A stretch of 64,000 nt of DNA from CAYWGR01 sp964458015. GTDB taxonomy: Bacteria; Planctomycetota; Planctomycetia; Pirellulales; Thermoguttaceae. This document shows positions 41,470 through 50,399 of this stretch, in pieces; position 1 is the first letter of the stretch, and each line of letters begins with the position of its first letter. Where the stretch lies: the NCBI GenBank assembly GCA_964458015.1, contig CAYWGR010000002.1:11927-75926 (forward strand), given 5' to 3'. Under the pieces are notes generated by a model that ran no database searches, was not told the origin of the DNA, and saw only the letters and a program-made list of their open reading frames with translations. A program made the position numbers and the translations under genes.

Positions 41470-43707
41470 CTACTTGCTGACTATTACCGTTGCCTTGCCC
41501 GAGATCGGACGAAGACGGGCGCTGTGGAATGTCACAGACTCATGGGTGCCGATGGCGAATGGTTTAACTGGCCAGCCTTCCACGAAAGCAGCTTTCTGTT
41601 TACCTGTCCAGTTGAGATGCGGCTTGCCGTCAAGACTCACTTGCACCGTGGCGTCTTCACCTTTCAGGCGGACGGTTACCAGAACGGCGTACTTCTGGCC
41701 GTTGGTCAGCACGCTCGGTTCAATACCGATCCGATTACCTTGTTGCGGAGGGCTCAAGCTGGAGTTGATTACCAACCGGCTGGTTTTTCCCGCTGACTCG
41801 CTCAGTGTCAACAAACACGGATTGGGACCGACCAAAAACTCAATCGCTACAGCCTCTTGGCCCGTGTTGCGAGTAAACTGGATCTCAAGGTCGTAATCGC
41901 CTTCAACAGTGATCGGCAACGAGAGCAAAGCGTTCTTCACAGGTTGTTTCGTTAGCATTGCTGATCCGCTTCGTTCCCACGAGCCACCTGCTCCATCTCG
42001 TTTCACGTCCACAAGTGTCAAAAGATCGGCCCAACGGCCTGTTGGAAGCGAACCGCCCGGCTTGCAACGCGAGCCGATCGGAGGAGGGATCACCAATTTT
42101 GCTAACGACCGCTTCAGCGCAGCCGCTTCGTCCAAACGTTTTTCAACGCGAACTTTCGTCAGCCCGCCAGGAAGCGTGGGATTCACCTCTTCGTACCACT
42201 CGGCAGCGTGCAACATGAAGAAATCTTTCTCCTCGCTTTTCCTAGTGCGCGTAAGCTCCCACCAGGCGTCTGCCAATTTTAGTTGGCCGTCGGATTGCGT
42301 CGGATGTTCCGTAAGCTCTTGTTGGCACAATCGTTGAAGCAAGATGTCGTCGCCTTTGGCACAATACGCAAGCCCCTGCTGCACATCGCCCTTCTGGAAC
42401 CAGAGCCAGCGCCCCACGGTGAGATTGGCAACGGGATTGTCGATATCCGTTTCCAGTGTCTTTTGAGCCACGGTGGCGTCACGCCATCGTTCTTGCAACC
42501 GTTCCACTTCCACTTGTCTACGCCGAATTTCTTTCCGTTCCTTTGTAGACGCCTTCTGGAACATGCGATTGATGACACTCATCGCCACGTCGAATCTGTC
42601 CTCTGCGACGGCACGACGGATCAATTCATCAGCCCCATCCGTCACGGGTTGCCGGTCGAACATTTTGGCCTCGACCATCAAACCATCAATACTGAACTCA
42701 GCAGCGATTGACTCGACGGCTTGACGGACAAGCGACGGCTGACCGGCGTCACCAGCCAATTCAGCGGCTCGGCGGCGAATCACAAAGCGTTCCTCGGGCT
42801 TTTGACTCGCCTCGGCTTGATTCAGTAGTTGCTTGGCGCACTTTGCTTTCTCGGCAGCCGATTTGATGCCATCAATTTTATAGACATCGTTGATCTGTTG
42901 ACCGATTTCCATTTGCACGGCGAGTGCTGGAACCGGCAATTTCTCCAGGGGCTTTTCCGGGGCCGCCGCAACAGGTGGTTTCTTACCGGCTGGTTCTTTC
43001 GCTGGTGGAGGCGTGGCAGGTGGCGTGGGCGTAACGGCCGCCTTGGGCGGTTCAACTTTTGGCGGTTCGACCTTGACTGCATTATCCGGCACAGAAGCAC
43101 TGGCAACTGTATTTGTTGCGACTTGAACAGGTGCAATTGCAATAGGAGGAGCCTCGTGTTTCTCTTGTGGCTGCGGAGTACTTACTTGCTTCGGCGGAGG
43201 AACTGATATGACGGGCGTGAGAACAGGCTTTGCCGCTATTCCCGTAGAAGCGGTCCCTGGAGTGCTTTTTGCATACCAGATCACCACTGCAACCAACAAT
43301 GTGACGGCGCACAAACAACCAATGATGACATACTGCCGCTTTTGGTTTTGAGGCTGTTCCTTCTTCGGACGAGATCGTGGCTTTGCAGGAAGCCATTCCG
43401 TGGAGGCAAAATCAAAAGCCGTATCCTCAGTGTTACCCTGGAGGGTAGTATCATAGGCCGACTTCTTTTCCGGCGTCAGAAGACAAACCTTTGCCGCCGA
43501 TACATCCGCGAGAAGCTTCTTCACAAGGGGAGCGTATTCCTTGGTTTGGAGACTGCGCAAATGGGCAGTCTGCCGGTCCGCCGCATGTTGAATTGTCTCG
43601 GGATTGTCCTCGAATCGCCGAAGACCAAGCAACTGATAGTGATCGGGCGGCTGATCCTCCGAACGAATCCCTAACCATTGATGATATGGATCAAACTTGT
43701 CGGTCAT
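41470..43707 (-). CDS. J-domain-like membrane protein with C-terminal beta-sandwich (Tad locus)
   Basis: 745 residues. N-terminus (about 1-90) is the planctomycete FDPYHQWLGI...HYQLLGL...CLLTPEKKSAYD module, J-domain-like but without the HPD triad. One transmembrane helix (about 127-145; YVIIGCLCAVTLLVAVVIWY) is followed by a Pro/Lys/Ala-rich linker, a helical TPR-like region (about 265-520) and a C-terminal beta-rich domain (DYDLEIQFTRNTGQEAVAIE, TVQVSLDGKPHLNW) like domains that bind sugars. Last gene of the minus-strand pseudopilin operon. A paralogue without the last domain is at 58,381-60,168. Likely an envelope scaffold of the pilus machine. Confidence 0.75.
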   Translation of the reverse strand: MTDKFDPYHQWLGIRSEDQPPDHYQLLGLRRFEDNPETIQHAADRQTAHLRSLQTKEYAPLVKKLLADVSAAKVCLLTPEKKSAYDTTLQGNTEDTAFDFASTEWLPAKPRSRPKKEQPQNQKRQYVIIGCLCAVTLLVAVVIWYAKSTPGTASTGIAAKPVLTPVISVPPPKQVSTPQPQEKHEAPPIAIAPVQVATNTVASASVPDNAVKVEPPKVEPPKAAVTPTPPATPPPAKEPAGKKPPVAAAPEKPLEKLPVPALAVQMEIGQQINDVYKIDGIKSAAEKAKCAKQLLNQAEASQKPEERFVIRRRAAELAGDAGQPSLVRQAVESIAAEFSIDGLMVEAKMFDRQPVTDGADELIRRAVAEDRFDVAMSVINRMFQKASTKERKEIRRRQVEVERLQERWRDATVAQKTLETDIDNPVANLTVGRWLWFQKGDVQQGLAYCAKGDDILLQRLCQQELTEHPTQSDGQLKLADAWWELTRTRKSEEKDFFMLHAAEWYEEVNPTLPGGLTKVRVEKRLDEAAALKRSLAKLVIPPPIGSRCKPGGSLPTGRWADLLTLVDVKRDGAGGSWERSGSAMLTKQPVKNALLSLPITVEGDYDLEIQFTRNTGQEAVAIEFLVGPNPCLLTLSESAGKTSRLVINSSLSPPQQGNRIGIEPSVLTNGQKYAVLVTVRLKGEDATVQVSLDGKPHLNWTGKQKAAFVEGWPVKPFAIGTHESVTFHSARLRPISGKATVIVSK

Positions 43708-43717
43708 GGAACTTTTT

Positions 43718-44695
43718 TTAGCGGCTTGTCAGTGTTTGCTGAAACTTTTTGAGGATCTTGATTTTCTCTTGCATTTCTTTGATCCTGGACTCCAGGGCGT
43801 CGATTTCATCGGACGGAAGAGGCGGCTTACTTTTCTTGAGGGCTTCCGATTTCTCGATTACCCGCTGGTATAGGTCAATGAAACCGCTCGTCATCGTCTC
43901 AGCCACGTCGGATACTCGGCGTGTGACACTGCCGTCTTTGTCCCGTTCAATTTTGCCTTCAATGCGTTCAATGAGTTCTTGCACACGGGCCTCGGCCAAG
44001 TCCTGATCGCAATCACAGAAACCGTTCAATGCCGGATGAAAGTCCGGTGCTTCGGTGCCCCAACCGAAAAGCTTGTAGTAATAGAGAAACTCGTCATCCC
44101 GGTCTAAAGGTCTCAGATTCTTACGAAACGGAGCACAGAAGATGGCCACGACTGCCTTCACGTAAGCCTCACCGTAATGTGATGATGCCTTCTGAAAGGC
44201 ATACAGAAACGGCGTTCTCCGCTCGCTGAAGTACCACGCACTCATGGTGTTGTAAAAATCCCACTTGTTATCTAAAAGTGCGGATTGTGCGGAAAGGCTG
44301 TACGATCCTAAATTGCGCAGTAAAGGAAATGTTCGTGTTAGTTCCGAGGAAGCCGTGGAAAGTCCGCGAGTTGGATCCAAGAGATCGCTGTTCGCTGCGG
44401 CCCCCGGCGGTAACGGACCGCGCGCCACCGGCAGATCTACGCGAGGGTCGTCGAGACTTTTCACATGCCCTCCGCTCGACGAAACACTGCCCGACGCTGG
44501 CCACCAATTCGGCTGTGGATTGGTTCCTTCGCCGCGCCCCGTGCGATCCTCCCAGAGTGTTTTGCGGGCCATCACCAGCGAACGGACCTTCCAACAGGCC
44601 GCTGTGCCGAAGTTTATCATCAGTGCCATGACGCACAGCAAGATTGGCAACGCCAGCACCAATTCCAACGTAGCAAGACCGCGACGATCGTGCAT
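43718..44695 (-). CDS. TadE-like pseudopilin
   Basis: 325 residues from the ATG at 44,695 (AGGAG 8 bases upstream). N-terminus MHDRRGLATLELVLALPILL has a TadE-type processing site, Gly then LATLE with Glu at +5, and one membrane helix. The periplasmic part is long and ends in a Lys-rich coiled coil (about 285-320). Third of three pseudopilin genes in the operon. TadE and TadF/G proteins prime assembly of Flp pili. Confidence 0.8.
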   Translation of the reverse strand: MHDRRGLATLELVLALPILLCVMALMINFGTAACWKVRSLVMARKTLWEDRTGRGEGTNPQPNWWPASGSVSSSGGHVKSLDDPRVDLPVARGPLPPGAAANSDLLDPTRGLSTASSELTRTFPLLRNLGSYSLSAQSALLDNKWDFYNTMSAWYFSERRTPFLYAFQKASSHYGEAYVKAVVAIFCAPFRKNLRPLDRDDEFLYYYKLFGWGTEAPDFHPALNGFCDCDQDLAEARVQELIERIEGKIERDKDGSVTRRVSDVAETMTSGFIDLYQRVIEKSEALKKSKPPLPSDEIDALESRIKEMQEKIKILKKFQQTLTSR

Positions 44696-44705
44696 GGGGT
44701 TGCTC

Positions 44706-46088
44706 CTAATGCGTGTTAATTCTTCCAAGTTCTTCGGCTTTCAAATTGCTGAAATCGGGCAATTTGAAACCGGCCTCGGCAAGAACCGGCGGTGTCGTGT
44801 GGAGAATCGTTGCCAAATTCGAGATGGTGGTCGGTGTCAACTGGCAGGTCCACTGCTGGTTCCATAAATCCCAAGATTGTGGAATCGCCTGGCGGCGAAT
44901 TCTCCAAGGACGATCGGCCTCCGGCGGCTCGGGGTATTCGTTTTCCATCGGCATGTCGGGTAAGTCGCCCGGCACACCGCCGATCCATCGCGGCGGAGGA
45001 GGATCTTGCCACCACTCAATCCGTGAAAGCGGCAAGAATACCTGCACCTGAGCGAAGGCTACAGAGTCCGGCTCTGTGGAGTTGCTAAAAATCTTCGGCA
45101 ACGATTCCTGTAGATACTTCCAATAGACGACTGCGAGGAAGGTAAAATGTTGGTCGATATGCGAGTTGCCATCCAATACATCGCTGCCCGTCGTGCCGAT
45201 CATCATAGGTAAATTCTTGTCCGGGTACTCCTCATCGAGCAGTTTGTGTAGTTGGCCGCAGGCAAAAGATCGCCATAGCGCGGCGAACTGACTCATCTTG
45301 GCCTCGCGATCAAAAAACAACAGCGTTCTCGAATTCCAGAGGCCCAAATAGTGCAGGGCCATTTCTTCGCGCTCTTTGCGAGCGGCGGTACGCCGGAAGG
45401 TATCATACTCGGGATCGGCAACCGGCAACACGGAATCCGAGGGATCACAGCCGACCGTTTGCCCGGAGGTCCGCCACAACACGCCGAGCATCTTGCCCCG
45501 GCCGGGCTGTAATTCTCGATTGGCCATTTCCATTGCTGCCGTCTGGGCGATGTCGGGAAAGGCCGCGACAACCGCTCGCTGATATTGGGGGATCAATTCC
45601 TTGGCGAGTATCTCTTCCAAGAGCGGTAGAATGCATTTACTTGCTGCTTCCAACCAGCGGCAGTAGACATGAACCAGATCCTTTTCCAATGGGATCTTTT
45701 TGGTGATGGCAGAGCCTAATGCCTCGAATTTTGGAAATCCCGACTTGGCGAAGATCGGCCCCTCCTTGGCCCAGGCCGCCAAAATCGGATCAAGATATTC
45801 TTCCGCATGGCAGCCTTGGGCCTCGCGCAAGAACGCCGTTGTGGCCAAAATTTCGCACAGCAAATGGTTGGTGAACGCCAACGTATTCATCCCACGAGTC
45901 AGCACAACGCCGCCGGAATAGGCCGAGGCATCCGCAGCGTTTTGCATACGGATCTTTCCGTCCACCTGTCGGCCGACGTTCATTACCATCCCCAACAGCA
46001 TAGTAAACAACATCACCGCAAACACGGCAACGATGCTGATCGAGCCGTCTTCGTCACGATGCAAGTTTCTTGAAAAGTTAGTACACAT
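44706..46088 (-). CDS. TadG-like Flp pilus protein
   Basis: 460 residues. A DEDGS-type junction (RDEDGSISIVAVFAVMLFTM), as in the Flp pilin, precedes the membrane helix; then comes the TadG hallmark VDGKIRMQNAADASAYSGG, which marks Flp pilus-assembly TadG-like proteins. A long periplasmic domain follows. The start overlaps the end of the upstream gene by 11 bases, a sign of coupling. Probably anchors or caps the pilus at the envelope. Confidence 0.85.
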   Translation of the reverse strand: MCTNFSRNLHRDEDGSISIVAVFAVMLFTMLLGMVMNVGRQVDGKIRMQNAADASAYSGGVVLTRGMNTLAFTNHLLCEILATTAFLREAQGCHAEEYLDPILAAWAKEGPIFAKSGFPKFEALGSAITKKIPLEKDLVHVYCRWLEAASKCILPLLEEILAKELIPQYQRAVVAAFPDIAQTAAMEMANRELQPGRGKMLGVLWRTSGQTVGCDPSDSVLPVADPEYDTFRRTAARKEREEMALHYLGLWNSRTLLFFDREAKMSQFAALWRSFACGQLHKLLDEEYPDKNLPMMIGTTGSDVLDGNSHIDQHFTFLAVVYWKYLQESLPKIFSNSTEPDSVAFAQVQVFLPLSRIEWWQDPPPPRWIGGVPGDLPDMPMENEYPEPPEADRPWRIRRQAIPQSWDLWNQQWTCQLTPTTISNLATILHTTPPVLAEAGFKLPDFSNLKAEELGRINTH

Positions 46089-47025
46089 TATAGATATATG
46101 GAATCAATGGTTTCTCGCCCTCGTTGCTAATCACCGCCGAGGCGGACAGCGGATACGTGTAGACCTCCCCCTGATGGCTGATGGTGTCGCTCACCTTGTC
46201 ATCGCCGATAATATGCTTCGCCAAGAACCGACCCGGCCCCGGCAGCAGCGCAAAGTCATGCCGAACAGTCACGGCAATCTGATCCTGCCAACCGATCTCA
46301 TTGCCGTAGAACTCGCCGATATCACTCTTCAAGTAGTGTGTCATCAAGGGCGGTTCGCTGTTTTTATGGAAGAATTTCATCTCGACCGTCGTGTGGGCCA
46401 TTGCATAGGCAAGCTTGTGCTCGATGCGTCGCGGAATCGCAGCATTGTTCTTCGAGGAGGGAGAACTGACACAATAAGCCGCTGCGATGTTCTCGGCCAT
46501 CGCTTGGCCTTGATTGGAGAGTGTGATGACATCGCGCGAGGGACAAATCGGCATACAGGCCATTACTGCCGCTTGACTGATTTTATCGTATTTCGCGCTG
46601 CCTGATTGAACGACATACCACAAGCCTCCCTTGGTCGGTCCGAGAAGCGACGGCATCGTCTGGTCCTTCGCATTCGGATCCACATAGTAGCTGCTGATGC
46701 AATTCGCTCCTTCTCCGGCAGATAGTTGTGCGGGAATCCAAACTGCTGCTGCTCGGGCTGTTGCATACGCAGCATAATGAACAATGATCGTGCCTATCAT
46801 CAATTGGCTGACCTGCACGATAAACAAGACGATCATCACCACAAGCGGCAACACCAAGACAAAACTCAAACTCTGAACACTGCCGCACTCGTCCGCGTGA
46901 ATCTTTGTCAGTCGGCTGATGCGCAGTTTTGCTCCCGAGGCATAGATAATTATGATGAGTGCAAAGCAAGCAAGAGCGAGCCAGGCAATCCAAGGCAGAC
47001 ATTCCCACACAATGGCACGTCCCAC
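46078..47025 (-). CDS. TadE-like pseudopilin with two N-terminal membrane helices
   Basis: 315 residues from a GTG at 47,025, 7 bases after GGGGAGAA; an ATG at 47,142 would add 39 residues that do not look conserved. A first helix (WIAWLALACFALIIIIYA) and a second one after HADECGSVQSLSFVLVLPLVV, a TadE-type processing region, are followed by a periplasmic domain. First gene of the minus-strand operon TadE-TadG-TadE-J-like. The 400 bases upstream, up to the promoter at 47,424, contain no gene and must carry this operon's promoter. Confidence 0.78.
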   Translation of the reverse strand: MGRAIVWECLPWIAWLALACFALIIIIYASGAKLRISRLTKIHADECGSVQSLSFVLVLPLVVMIVLFIVQVSQLMIGTIIVHYAAYATARAAAVWIPAQLSAGEGANCISSYYVDPNAKDQTMPSLLGPTKGGLWYVVQSGSAKYDKISQAAVMACMPICPSRDVITLSNQGQAMAENIAAAYCVSSPSSKNNAAIPRRIEHKLAYAMAHTTVEMKFFHKNSEPPLMTHYLKSDIGEFYGNEIGWQDQIAVTVRHDFALLPGPGRFLAKHIIGDDKVSDTISHQGEVYTYPLSASAVISNEGEKPLIPYIYNVY

Positions 47026-47423
47026 GATCGTGTTCTCCCCACCGCTCTTGGATGAGATGGATTTGCTGCCCGACGTGTGTAGTCTACCAACACGTTCTGC
47101 TGTGTCAATGTTTTTGAGAAACAACTTGTTGAATGCAACCATTGATTTCAAATGGCGTGAAATTGTTTCAATTGAAATGTTCAGCAGGATGTCGTTTGCT
47201 ATTTCTCAGACGACGAATCTCGGGAGATTTTCTTCGTGTGTGAAGATGGTGTTTTGAGTATGAGAAGCATTCTCCGCAGCGGGGTTCGCGGATCTATTTC
47301 GGGGGATTTTGGGAAGAATTTTTAGAATGTGTTTTTGTTCCGAAGCAATTTGCGATTAACGACTTGCGCAAAAAAGGCTTCGTTTCGCACCTCATAATTT
47401 GTCTTCCTGGCTCTACAAAATGC

Positions 47424-47451
47424 TTGACAGAAATGACAAAAGCTTTAAGAT
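47424..47451 (+). promoter_or_regulatory. Promoter of the plus-strand TPR-pilin operon
   Basis: -35 TTGACA (47,424-47,429), 16-base spacer, -10 TAAGAT (47,446-47,451), then CGCATTCA. The leader to the TPR start is about 140 bases and ends GCATCGGGGGAT just before the ATG. The same plan is found at 27,996-28,023 on the other strand. The divergent region 47,026-47,597 has no gene. Confidence 0.6.
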
Positions 47452-47597
47452 CGCATTCACTCGTCGTATGTAATCCGAACAGGGGGCGTTAGCCTTCTGT
47501 TAAGACATAACAAGCCTTTTGAATCGGGTGTTCATTCCAGGCTAAGGCTGCGCGCCTCGTAAGTGCGTGGCGATTTTTCCGCATCGGGGGATATCAC

Positions 47598-50399
47598 ATG
47601 CGAAGATACTGCGCAATTGTATGTGGTTTCTGGTCTTTGGTTTGCGCTTCGGCACTCTATTCTGCCCAACCTGCCACGCCGAAATGGAGCGATCTCGATC
47701 AAGCAATCGGCAAAGAAGATTACGCAACCTCCTTACAGGTGGCTAATAGCATATCGCAGAGGGGCACACCCGATGACAAGAGAAAAGCAGCTCAAGTCTA
47801 CGCTCGCGTTCTCCTGGCGCTTGGGCAGAAGGAGCAGGCCCGAAAATACCTAAATCAGATGGCTAAGCCGGGCAATGATGCGACAGGCGGTCAACAGACC
47901 AAAATCTACAAGGCTTGGCTTCTCGCATTGGATGGCAAATCGGATGAAGCTGTTAAATCATTGGAGAAGATGCTGGAAAGCAATCCTCACGGCGATACTA
48001 CTGCTGAATCCGCCGATGTTTTGGCCATGTTTTTCATGGCTAGCGGGGATATGGAGAAAGCGAAGAAGGCGGTGGACTTCGGATTGCAGGTTCTGCAATA
48101 CAAGGGCGTGAAAGACGGTTATGTTCTCGCCTTGTTACGCGGTCGGCTTACGAGCAACTTCACTGCTGGCTGGGCAAAGCGAATGTACGACGAAGCGGAA
48201 AAGCTTCGCGCCGAGAACAAGTTCGCTGAAGCCGGTCAACTCTTCGCCCAAGTTCGCGCCATGTACCCCAAGAGCGAATGGGCGCACGCCTCGGGCTTTC
48301 GTATCGGCCAATGTTTCTTAGGCATGAATCAATCTACCAAGGCCGTTGATTGGTGGCAAAAATTCATCAAGGACTCGTCTGCCGGTCCATGGCGCGGACA
48401 GTCGTATGTGGCATTGATCGACACGATTCTGGAATCAGAGCTTAATCTCAAAAAGGCGACGGAGTTCGCCATGACAGCCACTGCTACTTTATCCAAGGGG
48501 CTCGGTAAGGATGCCGAGCCCTCGTGGAAGGAGGCGGCTTACGACATCCACCTCCGTTTGGGTATTGTTTCCTTGGTTGATGGTCGATTCGATGCAGCAA
48601 AACAAGCGTTGGAGAATGCAAAAAAAGCAGGCGGCAACCCTGCTTTGTTGGATCGGCTGATCGAGGCGGCCAAACAACAATCCAAGTTGGTTCCTGATGA
48701 ATTGGGCATTGGTGACGACCGCGCAAAAATCGCCTTGGCGATCGGCACCATTGACAACGTCTTGTGTCAATATGATCGCGCAAAAGTGTTTTTCACGTTG
48801 CCGCTGAACGGCTCCATGCGAAGCCGGTCTGCTCCGCATCGCTCCTTTGCTGGTTTGGGTTTTGCCCGAGTCTTGGTGGCGACCGGCGGCATCGTTTCCA
48901 CTAATACACCAGCGACCTCCAAAAAGGTCAAGGTGAAAGAGGCTGTAGTTCCCAATCCCACACCATTCTTGCCAGTAGTAGCTGCGTATGAAGCCTGCCT
49001 GAAGGAATACCCTGGCGGTTCGTGGCATGAAGAGACGTTGCGGGAGATTGCGTTATTGATCGAGCGCGTTGCTGCTGAGCAATATGCTCCGCCAGTTGTC
49101 AAGCAGGAAGTTGGGCCGAAGGGCGAAAAGAAGCCCACGCCGCCAATTTCCGATCAGGCTCGTCTACAACTGAAGAAAGCAACCATTGCCGCTCGAACCA
49201 AGGCATTGCCCTATTGGGTGGATTTGCGGCAGCGTTATCCGACTAGCCGCCATGTCCCCCAGGCCCTCTACCACTCTGGCGTGCTTTTTGCGGAAGCTGA
49301 AAAGCCCGAGGAAGCCCTGGCGGCGTTCGACGAACTCATCAAGAAACATCCCTATAGCCCTTGGACGGGCGATGCCCAAGTTAAGTTGATTGATGTAAAA
49401 CTAGAGCATCAATTCGATTTAGCTGGTGCAATGGTATTGGCCGAAGCGGCGGTGGATTGGTACGAGCATATTGACCAAGCCAGAACTGCTCAAGCCCGAT
49501 CCATAGTTCTTTCCTTTTGGAACAAGACTGGGTTAGAGAACTCTTCCGGGACTCTGCGTTCCGTGCGGCAGGTCGGCTATGAAATCTATATCCGTGCAGG
49601 CTTGGTCGAATACCTTAAGGTGAGAGGAGAGGGCAAGGCAAGGAACGAAACGCCTGATTCGCCTGAACAGTCTTCGGCTTCTGCAAAGAGTTATCCTCGG
49701 ACGCTTGCTTTTTTCGAGAAGGCCAAGCCACTTCAGCCTGAACGAAACTTTGTTGTAGTGCAAGGGCACATTCCAACTGGTATAGAGCGGCTGATTAAAG
49801 TAGCTGAGACTGGTAGATCGCTGACGCCCGAGATCGTCTGTAAAGAGAACGAACAGGTCGGCTTGGTCCTTCAGTTTGCTGATCTCCAGCTTGAAGCCAA
49901 CCAATGCAATAAGGCTATCGAATTATACGATCTTGTGATTTACCCTACCCGATTCCGAGTGACTGCACACCAAAAATCCTGGGCACATCACCAGAAGGCA
50001 ACGGCGATCTACGCTATTCCCGACTGCAAAAATGCCTACAACGATTTTGTTCAAGCCCAACTAAGTTGTCCTGGCGCGCCATGGGCAGCCCGTTCTCTGT
50101 TTCAAGCCGCTTGCATTACCAACAATTTCTTCGAGGACAAAGCGAAGGCTGCTACTCAATTTATGGTGGTGGTCAAGAGATACCCTAATAGCGATGTTGC
50201 CTCTAAAGCAGCGTATTTTGCAGGTGTAACCACTGAATGGGACAAGCAGTTAGACAATGCAAAGGTTGCCTACCAATGGTATCTCAAAAAATACCCTGGT
50301 TCCCAATGGGCAGAACTCGTCAAGACACAGCACTTACCCGAAGTAGAAAAACAACTCAAAGCCGTCAAAGAATCCCCAAAAACGAGGACAGAACAATGA
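47598..50399 (+). CDS. Exported TPR protein (second, intact copy)
   Basis: 933 residues. Signal peptide (MRRYCAIVCGFWSLVCASAL) and many tetratricopeptide-like helical pairs (TPKWSDLDQAIGKEDY, ALGQKEQARKYLNQMAKPG, YPKSEWAHASGFRIGQCFL, AAFDELIKKHPYSPWTGDAQ, QWYLKKYPGSQWAELVKTQ). Closely related to the interrupted copy at 25,293-27,848. Opens a long plus-strand operon that reaches the end of the window. The stop overlaps the next start as ATGA. Probably a periplasmic scaffold of the Tad machine or its exoproteins. Confidence 0.9.
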   Translation: MRRYCAIVCGFWSLVCASALYSAQPATPKWSDLDQAIGKEDYATSLQVANSISQRGTPDDKRKAAQVYARVLLALGQKEQARKYLNQMAKPGNDATGGQQTKIYKAWLLALDGKSDEAVKSLEKMLESNPHGDTTAESADVLAMFFMASGDMEKAKKAVDFGLQVLQYKGVKDGYVLALLRGRLTSNFTAGWAKRMYDEAEKLRAENKFAEAGQLFAQVRAMYPKSEWAHASGFRIGQCFLGMNQSTKAVDWWQKFIKDSSAGPWRGQSYVALIDTILESELNLKKATEFAMTATATLSKGLGKDAEPSWKEAAYDIHLRLGIVSLVDGRFDAAKQALENAKKAGGNPALLDRLIEAAKQQSKLVPDELGIGDDRAKIALAIGTIDNVLCQYDRAKVFFTLPLNGSMRSRSAPHRSFAGLGFARVLVATGGIVSTNTPATSKKVKVKEAVVPNPTPFLPVVAAYEACLKEYPGGSWHEETLREIALLIERVAAEQYAPPVVKQEVGPKGEKKPTPPISDQARLQLKKATIAARTKALPYWVDLRQRYPTSRHVPQALYHSGVLFAEAEKPEEALAAFDELIKKHPYSPWTGDAQVKLIDVKLEHQFDLAGAMVLAEAAVDWYEHIDQARTAQARSIVLSFWNKTGLENSSGTLRSVRQVGYEIYIRAGLVEYLKVRGEGKARNETPDSPEQSSASAKSYPRTLAFFEKAKPLQPERNFVVVQGHIPTGIERLIKVAETGRSLTPEIVCKENEQVGLVLQFADLQLEANQCNKAIELYDLVIYPTRFRVTAHQKSWAHHQKATAIYAIPDCKNAYNDFVQAQLSCPGAPWAARSLFQAACITNNFFEDKAKAATQFMVVVKRYPNSDVASKAAYFAGVTTEWDKQLDNAKVAYQWYLKKYPGSQWAELVKTQHLPEVEKQLKAVKESPKTRTEQ

